A DNA stretch of 64,000 nucleotides, from assembly GCF_001679725.1 (NCBI RefSeq), contig NZ_CP016282.1:3410001-3474000 (forward strand), written 5' to 3'. This document shows, in pieces, positions 41,905-50,174 of this stretch (its first letter is position 1; each line of letters starts with the position of its first letter). This stretch comes from Cryobacterium arcticum. Its GTDB lineage: Bacteria > Actinomycetota > Actinomycetes > Actinomycetales > Microbacteriaceae. The notes under the pieces are model-generated. The model was not told where the DNA came from, ran no database searches, and was given only the letters and a program-made list of their open reading frames with translations. A program made the position numbers and the translations under genes.

Positions 41905-42875
41905 GGTACGAGCCGCCGGCCGAGCCCCTGGCACCTCGGGGAACGCTCGTCAGCGCTTATGCCGCTTCGCCCGCGCACGGCAGTTGGGATCCCGTCCTCG
42001 AGGGGGAGCTGCTTCGGGGATTATGCGCGCTGCCCGATGTGGTCGGGCTTGAAATACCCTGGCTGGGTGCCATTCACCCGCACGACAGTGCGTGGTTCCT
42101 GCACAATGTTCCTGCCGGCGCGCAGTTGTCTCTGACCGCATTGCCGTTTGTCATGAAGCGATGCCGGGAAGCCCCTCACTATGGGATCGCGTCTCGGGAT
42201 CGTGCGGGCAGGACGGCCGCGCTCGCCGACCTGCGGCGCCTGGCCGCCGACGTGCGGATACTCACCGAGCAGTCTGAGGCCGAGGTGGCCCTGGTCAGCC
42301 TGCACACCGCTCCCGCCGGGGGCGCAGACTCTGCAGCTCTTGCCGAGTCGCTCGCCGAACTCACCGACGTCGATTGGAATGGGGCTCAGCTCGTCATCGA
42401 ACACTGCGACACTGTCATGCCGGACCACCCGTTCGAGAAGGGCTTCCTCCCGGTCGTCGACGAGATTGCCGTGGCCGCCCAGTCGGGCGCGTCCATCGGC
42501 ATGTGGGTGAACTGGGGGCGCTCGGCCATTGAACTGCGCAGCGCACACTCCGTCACCTCACAGATCGCCGCGGTTGCCGACTCCGGGCTCCTGAAGGGGC
42601 TCACGTTCTCGGGGGCGAGTGCCACCGACGGTCCCTATGGTCACGCTTGGAGTGACGCGCATCTTCCCGTCCTCAGCGCCGACCCGGCATCCGGGTCGCT
42701 CCTCGACGACGTTCATGTGCGGGCGGCTCTCATGGCTGCGGGCGACGTGGAGTGGCTGGGCGTGAAGGTCAGCCGTCGACCGCACGATCGGACGGCGGCG
42801 GACATTGTTCGCACCGTCGAGAGCAACCTCACGGCGATCCGCAACGTTCGAACGGCCCGTGAGGTGAAGGCATGA
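41901..42875 (+). CDS. DUF4862-type protein of unknown function in the sialic-acid operon
   Basis: The product is 324 residues with no signal peptide or membrane helix. It seems to belong to the DUF4862 family. The pattern of strands and acidic motifs (VVGLEIPWLGAIHPHD, VSLHTAP, QLVIEHCDTVMPDHPFEKGFLPVVDEI, IGMWVNWGRSAIELRS, LTFSGASATDGPYGHAWSDAHLPV) suggests a TIM-barrel resembling sugar-phosphate isomerases/epimerases (xylose-isomerase-like AP2Ec). EHCD and conserved His residues could bind a metal. It overlaps nagB and nagA by four bases on each side, so it is co-translated with them. A step such as sugar mutarotation or isomerisation is possible but unproven. Confidence 0.7.
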   Translation: MRYEPPAEPLAPRGTLVSAYAASPAHGSWDPVLEGELLRGLCALPDVVGLEIPWLGAIHPHDSAWFLHNVPAGAQLSLTALPFVMKRCREAPHYGIASRDRAGRTAALADLRRLAADVRILTEQSEAEVALVSLHTAPAGGADSAALAESLAELTDVDWNGAQLVIEHCDTVMPDHPFEKGFLPVVDEIAVAAQSGASIGMWVNWGRSAIELRSAHSVTSQIAAVADSGLLKGLTFSGASATDGPYGHAWSDAHLPVLSADPASGSLLDDVHVRAALMAAGDVEWLGVKVSRRPHDRTAADIVRTVESNLTAIRNVRTAREVKA

Positions 42876-44071
42876 CCGGTCTGCTCGTACATTCCGCTCG
42901 ACTCATCACCGCCAACGCTCACGGTGACATCCGCGACGAGCCGGCCGGCTGGGTGCGCATCCACGACGGCGTCATCTCGGCCACCGGCGCGACCGGCGAC
43001 TGGGCCCCCGATGGGGACGAGATTGTCGATGCCCGCCAGATCGGCGGGCCGGGTGCGATCATCACGTCCGGACTCGTGGATATCCACAACCACGGCGGAG
43101 CGACCTTCGCGTTTGACGGCACCATCGACGAGATCCTGCAGGCCGTCAGCGCTCATGCCGCCCACGGCGTGACCCGGATTGTGCTTTCTCTTGTGAGCGC
43201 CCCTCCCCAAGCCCTTGAGGCTCAGCTGACCCGGATCGCCGCCGCCCGGCGTGAGCACCCCGGCATTCTTGGCGCCCACCTCGAGGGTCCATACATCGAC
43301 GGTGATCGCTGCGGAGCGCACGACCCAGCCGCCCTCCACCCGCCGGAGGCGCACGAGCTCGCCCGTCTGCTGGCGACGGGGGTGGTCCAGCAGGTGACGC
43401 TCGCACCCGAGCTCACCGGCGGTATCGAGGCGGTACGCCAGATTGTCGTCGCCGGGAGCGTTGCGGCCATTGGGCACACCGGCGCTGATGCGGACACCAC
43501 GCTGTGCGCGATTGATGCCGGAGCCAGCCTGCTGACGCACACTTTCAATGCGATGCCGCCGGTGCTTCATCGGGCGCCGGGGCCGATCGGTACCGCGGCG
43601 GCGGACGACCGGATGATCCTTGAGATCATCGCTGACGGCAGTCACGTCGATCCCACGGTCGTCCGGATGCTCTTCGCGGCCGCACCCGGCAGGGTGGCAC
43701 TCGTCAGCGACGCAATGGCCGCCGCGGCAGCGTCCGACGGCGAATACCTGCTCGGCGCGCAACAGGTCACCGTGAGAGACGGACTTGCCACGCTTCACGG
43801 CACCGGCACTCTGGCCGGCTCGACCTTGACCCTGGACCGAGCCCTCCGCAACGTTGTGTCGTGGGGCATTCCGCTCGGTGCGGCAATCGCCTCGGCCACC
43901 GCCGTGCCGGCTCGAGCGATACAGCGCGACGACCTCGGCCATCTCGAGGTGGGCTGCCGCGGTGACCTCGTGATCTGGGACAGCGCCCTGGTCCCTCGTG
44001 CCGTATGGCGCGACGGTGTCCGTATCGGCGCGGACACAGGTACACACAACGATCCACCAGCGGCCGGATGA
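42872..44071 (+). CDS. nagA: N-acetylglucosamine-6-phosphate deacetylase (copy 2)
   Basis: The product is 399 residues. SGLVDIHNHGGATFAF, GAHLEGPYIDGDRCGAHDP, AAIGHTGADADT, THTFNAMPPVLHRAPGP and VALVSDAMAAAAASDGEYLLG are NagA metal and catalytic motifs. It deacetylates the GlcNAc-6-P made by NanE. ATG 42872 overlaps the DUF4862 stop by four bases. It is the last gene of the nan operon and converges on the P-loop gene at 44145; no clear terminator is seen in the 73-base gap. Confidence 0.92.
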   Translation: MTGLLVHSARLITANAHGDIRDEPAGWVRIHDGVISATGATGDWAPDGDEIVDARQIGGPGAIITSGLVDIHNHGGATFAFDGTIDEILQAVSAHAAHGVTRIVLSLVSAPPQALEAQLTRIAAARREHPGILGAHLEGPYIDGDRCGAHDPAALHPPEAHELARLLATGVVQQVTLAPELTGGIEAVRQIVVAGSVAAIGHTGADADTTLCAIDAGASLLTHTFNAMPPVLHRAPGPIGTAAADDRMILEIIADGSHVDPTVVRMLFAAAPGRVALVSDAMAAAAASDGEYLLGAQQVTVRDGLATLHGTGTLAGSTLTLDRALRNVVSWGIPLGAAIASATAVPARAIQRDDLGHLEVGCRGDLVIWDSALVPRAVWRDGVRIGADTGTHNDPPAAG

Positions 44072-44144
44072 AAGGCGCCGAGACCCCTTCAGGGAACAAC
44101 GCTGTGCCGGTGGCTCGAGGGTGGTCAACGGCTATCTTGTGGGA

Positions 44145-44687
44145 TCACAGTTGAGTCGGAGTGCCTAGGGTTTTGACCGCCGTGGCGACCTCCGACGCGG
44201 CCTGAGCGGGCGTGAGCTCCGAGGTGTCGATGACGTGCGCTTCGGCGCCCAACCAGGACTGGAAGGCATCAGCGTAGGGCGAAAGGTAGTTGAGACGAAA
44301 TGAAGAGGGACCCATCACGGAGTCGGCCTGTATTCGTCGCATGAGGGTTCTTTGATCGGCGTGAAGCACGAAGTGGTGCACTGGAATGTCGTAGGAGTCC
44401 AGGCCCTCGCTGATTTCCCGCCAGTAGGGCTCGACCAGCACGGTCATCGGCATCACCAGGGTGCCCCCGGTGTAGTCGAGAATGCGGCGAGCCGTGTCGA
44501 CGACCAGCGAACGCCACGGAGGCCAGTGCTGAAAATTATCCGTGTGCGGTAACCCAGGGCTGATGTCCATGAGTGTCTCGCCGACCTTCTCGGCATCGAA
44601 CACCCGAGAATCGGGGATCAGCCGTTGCACCAGAGCGGCGGCGGTTGTCTTCCCCACACCATGGGTGCCATTCAGCCAGACGATCAT
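44145..44687 (-). CDS. TmrB-like P-loop NTPase
   Basis: The product is 180 residues. The N-terminal MIVWLNGTHGVGKTTAA is a Walker A loop. The following FDAEKVGETLMDI, DNFQHWPPWRSLVVDTARR, GGTLVMPMTVLVEPYWREI and VHHFVLHADQRTLMRRI track the order and wording of Bacillus TmrB, the tunicamycin-resistance protein. TmrB binds tunicamycin and ATP at the membrane. Resistance here is only a possibility; many AAA/kinase-like relatives have unknown roles. It is monocistronic on the minus strand. Confidence 0.7.
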   Translation of the reverse strand: MIVWLNGTHGVGKTTAAALVQRLIPDSRVFDAEKVGETLMDISPGLPHTDNFQHWPPWRSLVVDTARRILDYTGGTLVMPMTVLVEPYWREISEGLDSYDIPVHHFVLHADQRTLMRRIQADSVMGPSSFRLNYLSPYADAFQSWLGAEAHVIDTSELTPAQAASEVATAVKTLGTPTQL

Positions 44688-44795
44688 CCGCCCATGCTAG
44701 CGACACCGGTTCCACGTGCTCGCGGCGCGGCAACTCTCTCAAGCAGGAGCGCAACCTCGATCGCAAGCAGGGGTGGCGCAAGACGACTGATCCGC

Positions 44796-45632
44796 TCAGC
44801 CGCCGAGCTGGTCGGCGCCGCGGGAGAAGGCGGATTCGAGCATCACCTCCGGCCAGAGGCCGAAGAGGTCGTGGTCGGCCGGCAGGTCCTGCAGTGAGGT
44901 TCCGGCGGTCACGCTCGCGCGGATGGTGTCGGCCACCTTCTGCAACCCCTCCATCTGGCGAACCACGAAATCCCGATCCACCACCGCGCCATGGCCGGGC
45001 ACGATGACGTCGCCCGGCCGGATCGCGTCGAGCAGTCCCGCCAGAACTGTGGGCCAGGTGAACGGGTAGCTGCCCGAGCCGAACATCGGCGGACCGGATT
45101 CCTCGATGACGTCGCCGAGCAGCCACACGCGGCAGTCCGGAACGAGGACCGCGAGGTCGGTGTCGGTGTGGCCAGGGTCCAGCGGAATCAACTCGAGAGT
45201 GCGCCCGCCGACCACCAGCGTCGCCCGAGTCGTGACGAGCACGTCGGGCGGGGTCAACACCACATCCGCCCAGTCCTTGTCTGGCTCCCGGGACGGGTCG
45301 GCCTGCTGAGCGGCGAGCCGGGGGGCCTCGTACTCAGCGAAGTGCTGCGGGATGCGGTGGTGGCCGTAGACGGGCACCGATGGGAGAGCGGCAAAGGTCT
45401 GGTTGCCGAAGGTGTGGTCGTAGTGGGCGTGGGTGTTCACCACCGCGACGATCGGTCGCCCGAACCGGGCATCGACATCCCGGACGATTTCTTCGGCCTC
45501 GGCCGGATTGTTGCGGGTATCGACGACCGTGAGACCGGTGGGCCCGACCACCACGATCACGGAGACATCCATCGGTTTGTAGCGCCGCTGGAAGACCCCA
45601 CGGCCCACCTCGACCCAGCCTGATTCGGTCAT
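44796..45632 (-). CDS. Metallo-beta-lactamase fold hydrolase
   Basis: The product is 278 residues. The metal-binding motif NTHAHYDHTFGN (HxHxDH) is intact. A later His is in PLDPGHTDTDL, the bridging Asp region is in WLLGDVIEESG, and the last His is in VIVPGHGAVVD. It is a cytoplasmic MBL-fold enzyme without a signal peptide. Glyoxalase II-like or quinoprotein-relay-like roles are possible. True beta-lactamase activity is unlikely given the lack of an export signal. Confidence 0.82.
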   Translation of the reverse strand: MTESGWVEVGRGVFQRRYKPMDVSVIVVVGPTGLTVVDTRNNPAEAEEIVRDVDARFGRPIVAVVNTHAHYDHTFGNQTFAALPSVPVYGHHRIPQHFAEYEAPRLAAQQADPSREPDKDWADVVLTPPDVLVTTRATLVVGGRTLELIPLDPGHTDTDLAVLVPDCRVWLLGDVIEESGPPMFGSGSYPFTWPTVLAGLLDAIRPGDVIVPGHGAVVDRDFVVRQMEGLQKVADTIRASVTAGTSLQDLPADHDLFGLWPEVMLESAFSRGADQLGG

Positions 45633-45686
45633 GGCTCGAGGCTAGTCGCTTCCCTACGAGGACCAAGTACCGGCACCCCAAGAAAG

Positions 45687-45707
45687 TACTTGCATTATTA
45701 GCAAGTA
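45687..45707. promoter_or_regulatory. TACTTGC/GCAAGTA inverted repeat, likely operator
   Basis: TACTTGC (45687-45693) and GCAAGTA (45701-45707) are perfect 7-bp arms around the AT-rich ATTATTA spacer. It lies 36 bases before the membrane-protein/winged-helix gene pair and just upstream of the divergent MBL gene. The AT-rich centre could include a -10 element. Autoregulation by the winged-helix protein at 46171 is inferred. Confidence 0.65.
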
Positions 45708-45742
45708 GTTGCCAGGATGAGAATCTACGAAGGGAGCATGTC

Positions 45743-46174
45743 ATGGGAACCACGCCCACCATCACCGCACTGGAGGCCCGGCGCCTTCTCGATCGGGCCG
45801 ATCGGGTCAGCCGGTCCGCGCACAACGCCACCCGCTGGCCGTACATCACGTTCATCCTCGCGCTCGGCGTGGCGACCTCGATGGGGACCTTCGCGATGGC
45901 CCTGACGACGGACAGTGCGTTCGGCCTCGCCTACTTCGGCACGCTTTTCGTCATGTTCGCGCTCATGATCTTCTTCATGGTGAGCATCCAGGGCCGGTCG
46001 GCCTTCGCGCGCAGCCGCCGCTGGACCGGGTACATCGCGAGCTGGTTCGTCAGCTATGCAGCCGCCATTTCCGTGGTGATCTGGGCGCATGGATCCGTTC
46101 TCCTGGCGGGGATCGCGTCCGGCCTGGTGCTCATCGTGGCGTTCGTCTGCGCAGCCCACGAGGCACGTTCGTGA
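45743..46174 (+). CDS. Four-helix membrane protein paired with a winged-helix regulator
   Basis: The product is 143 residues. A polar N-terminal helix (ALEARRLLDRADRVSRSAH) precedes four hydrophobic helices (ITFILALGVATSMGTFAMAL, GTLFVMFALMIFFMVSI, YIASWFVSYAAAISVVIW, GIASGLVLIVAFVCAA). No family is recognised with confidence. GGGAG lies before the ATG. Its stop overlaps the regulator start by four bases, so the two are made together. Confidence 0.8.
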   Translation: MGTTPTITALEARRLLDRADRVSRSAHNATRWPYITFILALGVATSMGTFAMALTTDSAFGLAYFGTLFVMFALMIFFMVSIQGRSAFARSRRWTGYIASWFVSYAAAISVVIWAHGSVLLAGIASGLVLIVAFVCAAHEARS

Positions 46175-46485
46175 CCGCCACGGAACAGCACCCCAGGCAC
46201 CGGCTCGATGATCTCCTCCAGAATCCCGTTCGCTTCTCAATCGTGGCGGCTCTCGACCGCGCCGGCACGCTCGGCTTCCGAGAGGTTCGCGACGCGGTCG
46301 AGATCACCGACTCTGCGCTGAGCAAGCAGGTGACGTTGCTGGAGTCCGCCGGGTACCTTTCGGTTGGGAAGTCTTTCGCAGGGAAGATGCCGCGCACCTC
46401 GCTCACCCTCACACGTCAGGGTCGGACGGTGTGGAAAGCCCACCTCGCAACGTTGAGGGAAATCGCCGGCGACGTCACGCCCTAG
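46171..46485 (+). CDS. Small winged-helix transcriptional regulator
   Basis: The product is 104 residues, a single winged-helix domain: NPVRFSIVAALDRAGTLGFREVRDAVEITDSALSKQVTLLESAGYLSVGKSFAGKMPRTSLTLTRQGRTVW. This is the HTH_34/MarR-ArsR-like type often encoded with small membrane proteins. GTG 46171 overlaps the previous stop (GTGA). It likely binds the TACTTGC inverted repeat upstream of the pair; no effector domain is present. Confidence 0.84.
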   Translation: MTATEQHPRHRLDDLLQNPVRFSIVAALDRAGTLGFREVRDAVEITDSALSKQVTLLESAGYLSVGKSFAGKMPRTSLTLTRQGRTVWKAHLATLREIAGDVTP

Positions 46486-46581
46486 TCGGTGGGTCACCAC
46501 ACCCGCTGAGCTCCGCCAACAGCGGAACTTCAGGCCGAGCACCGCGGACACGGCGTCCAGCGACTTCCCCGCAATCGTGAC

Positions 46582-47043
46582 CTACTGGTCGGCGCCCTCG
46601 AGGAAGATCGCAAGCTCGTCGAGTTCGACGTCCCAGCCCTCTCGGTTCTGCTCGAGACGGTCGCGCCGGTAGCGGGTGCCGCCGGGGAGCGTGTCGAAAC
46701 CGGATTCCACCACGGTGACATCCGTTCCAGTGTCAGCATCGGTGATGGTGAAGCGCACGTGAGTCGAGTACTCGTCGAGCGCTTCGGCGGGGATTCCCGA
46801 CCAACGGAAGCCGAACGAGTCCGCGGGGACCACCTCGGTGATTTCGATCGGGAAGGTGCCGTAATCCTCCCATTCGATGCTGCCGGTAGCGCCGGGTTCG
46901 AGCGCGGCAAACCCCGCGGCGTCTCCGAACCACTTGACCATCACCTCGGGGTCGGTCAGCGCCTCCCAGACGCGGTCACGGGAGGCCTCGATGTGCACGG
47001 TGCGGGTCACGGTGTGGCCCTTGATTCTTGCGTGGTCAGACAC
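46582..47043 (-). CDS. SRPBCC/AHSA1-domain protein
   Basis: The product is 153 residues. VTRTVHIEASRDRVWEALTDPEVMVKWFGDAAG is the classic start of activator-of-Hsp90-ATPase-1-like (AHSA1) SRPBCC proteins, followed by beta strands and a C-terminal helix (GWDVELDELAIFLEG). The family binds hydrophobic ligands; the role here is unknown. Such genes often sit beside ArsR-type regulators, but here the nearby winged-helix gene is convergent, so a link is uncertain. Confidence 0.82.
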   Translation of the reverse strand: MSDHARIKGHTVTRTVHIEASRDRVWEALTDPEVMVKWFGDAAGFAALEPGATGSIEWEDYGTFPIEITEVVPADSFGFRWSGIPAEALDEYSTHVRFTITDADTGTDVTVVESGFDTLPGGTRYRRDRLEQNREGWDVELDELAIFLEGADQ

Positions 47044-47214
47044 GGTGATTCCTTCACGTTCGAGCTGAGCGCGACGGTGCAGTGCCCGCCGAGCGGCACG
47101 TCACCTGGTTCTGCAAACGCGCTTCATCGAGCGTACCCATGATTGCGTGCCTGTTCACGGCCCGAGCCCGCTCAGCTGTGCGGTTCTTGCGGGCAGTGGC
47201 CGCGTCTAGGTAGC

Positions 47215-47251
47215 AAAAAACCCCGTAATCACTGGGACTGACGGGGTTTTT
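47215..47251 (-). terminator. Terminator downstream of tRNA-Ser (possibly bidirectional)
   Basis: AAAACCCCGT (47217-47226) pairs perfectly with ACGGGGTTTT (47241-47250), with A/T runs on both sides. Read on the minus strand it lies just after the tRNA and ends in a T-run. Confidence 0.85.
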
Positions 47252-47253
47252 CG

Positions 47254-47343
47254 TGGCGGTACCGGTGGGATTTGAACCCACGGTGGAGTCTCCCCCACAC
47301 AACTTTTCGAGAGTTGCACCTTCGGCCGCTCGGACACGGTACC
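47254..47343 (-). tRNA. tRNA-Ser (anticodon CGA)
   Basis: On the minus strand a 90-base class II tRNA folds with acceptor arms GGTACCG/CGGTACC, discriminator G and an encoded CCA. The anticodon loop CTCGAAA sits in a CAACT/AGTTG stem, giving anticodon CGA, which reads UCG. A long variable arm (GGGGGAGACTCC) and T-loop GGTTCAAATCC follow, as expected for tRNA-Ser. Confidence 0.96.
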
Positions 47344-47419
47344 GAGAGCGATTGTAGTTGAGTTGCGCGTGCGGCGCGAATCCGGGCAACTGTCAGTGCC
47401 TGGAGGTACTCTCTCCTCC

Positions 47420-48202
47420 GTGACAAACGACACCTCCACTCCCCGCACCCTTGCCCTCACCGCGGGCGCCGTGGCCGCTACCGCCGGGCTCGGCGCCGCC
47501 GCCATGGTCAACTACCGTAAGTTCCGGCTGCGCCTGGCGGCCAACGCCGCCGAGCTCAATGAGACGCTGCCGGTCAACTCGCTTTGGTGGCGCACTCACG
47601 CCAAGGAGAAGGGCGACCTGCTGTACGTGGCGATCGGCGACAGCGCCGCGCAGGGCATCGGCGCGAGCGCGCCCAACCGTGGCTACGTGGGGATCCTGGC
47701 CGACCACATCCGCCTGGCCACCGGGCAGAGCCTGCGGGTGGTCAACCTCAGTGTCTCCGGCGCCACCGTGGACCTGGCCGTGCGCGACCAGCTACCACGG
47801 TTCACGAAACTGCAGCCCGACTTCGTGACCGTGGCGATCGGCGCCAACGACATCGCCCAGTGGGATGCGGCCCGCTTTGAGGCGGGTATCCGGGAGGTGT
47901 TCGCGGCGCTGCCGCCGCACGCCCTCGTGGCCGATCTGCCCTGCTTCCACCTGCCGCACAACGAGCGCAAGGTCATGGTGGCCAACCGGATCGTGCGCGA
48001 CGTGGCCGCCGAGCACGGCCTCACCGTGGTGCCGCTGCACGCGACCACCCACCGGGAGGGCTGGCGCAGCGTGTTCACCCAGGTCGCCAACGATTTCTTC
48101 CACCCCAATGACCGCGGTTACCGCATCTGGGCGGAGGCGTTCCTGCCCGACATGAGCGCCGTGGCGGCCCGCCGGGTCCCCCAGGCGGCGCTGGCCGAAT
48201 AG
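47420..48202 (+). CDS. SGNH/GDSL-family hydrolase
   Basis: The product is 260 residues. A membrane-anchor-like segment (LALTAGAVAATAGLGAAAMV) is followed by the SGNH blocks: LYVAIGDSAAQGIGA (catalytic Ser), LRVVNLSVSGATV (Gly), VTVAIGANDIAQW (Asn), and FFHPNDRGYRIWAE (Asp/His). It is probably a membrane-attached esterase or lipase. GTG 47420 lies 7 bases after a TACTCT -10-like element with no close ribosome site, so it may be leaderless. The frame opens further upstream at 47363, but that would cross the promoter. Confidence 0.84.
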   Translation: MTNDTSTPRTLALTAGAVAATAGLGAAAMVNYRKFRLRLAANAAELNETLPVNSLWWRTHAKEKGDLLYVAIGDSAAQGIGASAPNRGYVGILADHIRLATGQSLRVVNLSVSGATVDLAVRDQLPRFTKLQPDFVTVAIGANDIAQWDAARFEAGIREVFAALPPHALVADLPCFHLPHNERKVMVANRIVRDVAAEHGLTVVPLHATTHREGWRSVFTQVANDFFHPNDRGYRIWAEAFLPDMSAVAARRVPQAALAE

Positions 48203-48248
48203 GCCGGCCGAACCGGGACTGTCGGCGGCCGCAGCTAGGCTCGCTGAC

Positions 48249-49613
48249 ATGGCCAAACCCGTCTCCAACTTCCGGTGCACCGAATGTGGCTGGACCACGC
48301 TGAAATGGGCGGGCCGCTGCGGCGAGTGCCAGCAGTGGGGCACCGTGGTGGAAGCCGCGGAAAAGACCGGCATCAGCCGCTCGGTCACCCCCTCGATCGT
48401 GAGCGGACCCGGCGTCGCCCGGCCGATCACCCACGTCGACACGACCGCCGTGGCGCACTGGCCCACCGGCATCGACGAGTTCGACCGGGTGCTCGGCGGC
48501 GGCATCGTGCCCGGCTCGGTCATCCTGCTCAGCGGCGAGCCCGGGGTGGGCAAGTCCACGCTGCTGCTCGAGGTGGCGTCCAAGGCCGCGATCGCCAAGT
48601 CCCGGGTGCTCTACGTGAGCGCCGAGGAATCGGTGGCGCAGGTGCGCCTGCGCGCCGAACGCACCGGGGCACTGCAGCCCGAGCTCTACATAGCCGCCGA
48701 AACCGACCTGGCCACCATCCTGGGCCAGATCGACGCGGTCAAGCCCGACCTGGTGATCATCGACTCGGTACAGACCGTCTCCAGCTCGCTCAACGACGGC
48801 CAGGCCGGCCAGCCCGGGCAGGTGCGCGAGGTGGCGTCCACGCTGATCCGGCTCGCCAAAGACCGCAACCTGCCGGTGCTCCTGGTGGGGCACGTGACCA
48901 AGGACGGCACCATCGCCGGCCCCCGCCTGCTCGAGCACCTCGTCGACGTGGTGTGCCAGTTCGAGGGCGACCGGCACACGGCGCTGCGCTTCGTGCGGGC
49001 GCTGAAGAACCGATTCGGCTCCACCGACGAAGTGGGATGTTTCGAAATGACCGGAGACGGTATCAGCGAGGTCGCTGACCCGAGCGGCCTGTTCCTCAGC
49101 CGCGGCACCACCGCGGTCTCAGGCACCTGCGTGACGGTGTCGCTGGAGGGCCGCCGCGCGCTGCCTGTGGAGGTGCAGGCGCTCGTGATCGACACCGCCA
49201 TGCCCAACCCGCGCCGGGTCACCAATGGCGTGGACGGGTCCCGGGTGGCCATGCTGCTCGCGGTGCTGGAGAAGCGGGTGGGCTACCCGCTGTCGAAGAA
49301 GGACGTCTACGTGTCGACGGTGGGCGGGGTGCGGCTGGTGGAACCCGCCGCGGACCTGGCCATCGCGATCGCGGTCGCGTCCGCACTCAAGGACGAGCCC
49401 ATCGCCCACAACGTGGTCGCGTTCGGCGAGATCAGCCTGGCCGGTGAGATCCGGCCCGTCTCGGCCGCCAAGCAACGCGCCACCGAGGCCGCCCGGCTCG
49501 GCTTCACCACCCGCATCGACGCCTCCAGCAGCACCGTCCAGACGGCTGTCCTCCGGGCGCTCGGCACAGGGCTCTCCCGGCGCGACGCCGAGCTCGACAG
49601 GGCGTTCGGCTAG
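48249..49613 (+). CDS. radA: DNA repair protein RadA
   Basis: The product is 454 residues. An N-terminal zinc finger (FRCTECGWTTLKWAGRCGECQQWGT) precedes a RecA-like core (Walker A GEPGVGKST, Walker B LVIIDSVQT), the RadA-specific KNRFG motif (RALKNRFGSTDEVG), and a Lon-protease-like C-terminal domain. RadA is a branch-migration ATPase in recombinational repair. It starts 46 bases after the SGNH gene; the relationship is probably only positional. Confidence 0.95.
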   Translation: MAKPVSNFRCTECGWTTLKWAGRCGECQQWGTVVEAAEKTGISRSVTPSIVSGPGVARPITHVDTTAVAHWPTGIDEFDRVLGGGIVPGSVILLSGEPGVGKSTLLLEVASKAAIAKSRVLYVSAEESVAQVRLRAERTGALQPELYIAAETDLATILGQIDAVKPDLVIIDSVQTVSSSLNDGQAGQPGQVREVASTLIRLAKDRNLPVLLVGHVTKDGTIAGPRLLEHLVDVVCQFEGDRHTALRFVRALKNRFGSTDEVGCFEMTGDGISEVADPSGLFLSRGTTAVSGTCVTVSLEGRRALPVEVQALVIDTAMPNPRRVTNGVDGSRVAMLLAVLEKRVGYPLSKKDVYVSTVGGVRLVEPAADLAIAIAVASALKDEPIAHNVVAFGEISLAGEIRPVSAAKQRATEAARLGFTTRIDASSSTVQTAVLRALGTGLSRRDAELDRAFG

Positions 49614-49661
49614 GGCCGGCCGGGCAATGCTCGGTGCCAGGCCGCGACTGAGCGGGCGGGC

Positions 49662-50081
49662 TCAGGCCGTCGGGCCGCCCTCGTCGCCGATCGGTCCGAG
49701 CGCCTTGAGCAGGTCCGCGGGCGCCGCCTGCATCACATGCGGGCCGGCGATGTCGAAGAACACCATCTCGAGGGTGGCGCTGTGCACGGTGAGGAACTCG
49801 CGCAGCCACTGAGCGTCGCCCACCATCACCTGCGGGTTCACCTCATCGGGGATCATCTGGGCGTAGTTCTCGCCGGAGGAGAAGAGCAGCAGCATCCGCT
49901 TGTCGCTGCCCTCGCGGCCGAAGACCCGCACCTGTTCGGCGGCGCCGTTGACCACGAGTTGCGGCACGATCACCACGTCGTTGCGCAGGGCGTAGGCCAC
50001 AGCGGCCACATCCTGCTTGGCCAGGGCGGTGGCGAGGGCTTCTGAGCGGGTGTCCGGGGTTGCGTCTGTCACGTGTTCCAT
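49662..50081 (-). CDS. SseB-like domain protein
   Basis: The product is 139 residues, acidic, with no signal peptide. Segments VVIVPQLVVNGAAEQVRVFG, KRMLLLFSSGENYAQM, QVMVGDAQWLREFLTVHSATLEMVFFDIAGPHVM resemble the SseB N-terminal domain seen in actinobacterial proteins of unknown role. It converges on radA. The family call is tentative. Confidence 0.6.
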   Translation of the reverse strand: MEHVTDATPDTRSEALATALAKQDVAAVAYALRNDVVIVPQLVVNGAAEQVRVFGREGSDKRMLLLFSSGENYAQMIPDEVNPQVMVGDAQWLREFLTVHSATLEMVFFDIAGPHVMQAAPADLLKALGPIGDEGGPTA

Positions 50082-50174
50082 TCAATCATCCGCACCCGAG
50101 CGGGGCCCACCTCGCGGCTCAGCCGGCAGCGAACGCGGCAGGCGGATGCGGCGCGTGGGCACTGCAGGCGGGGC

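Noticed and set aside
47404..47419. GGAGG before the SGNH hydrolase as its ribosome site
   Set aside because: It is about 12-16 bases from GTG 47420 and sits upstream of the likely -10 (TACTCT). A leaderless start fits better.
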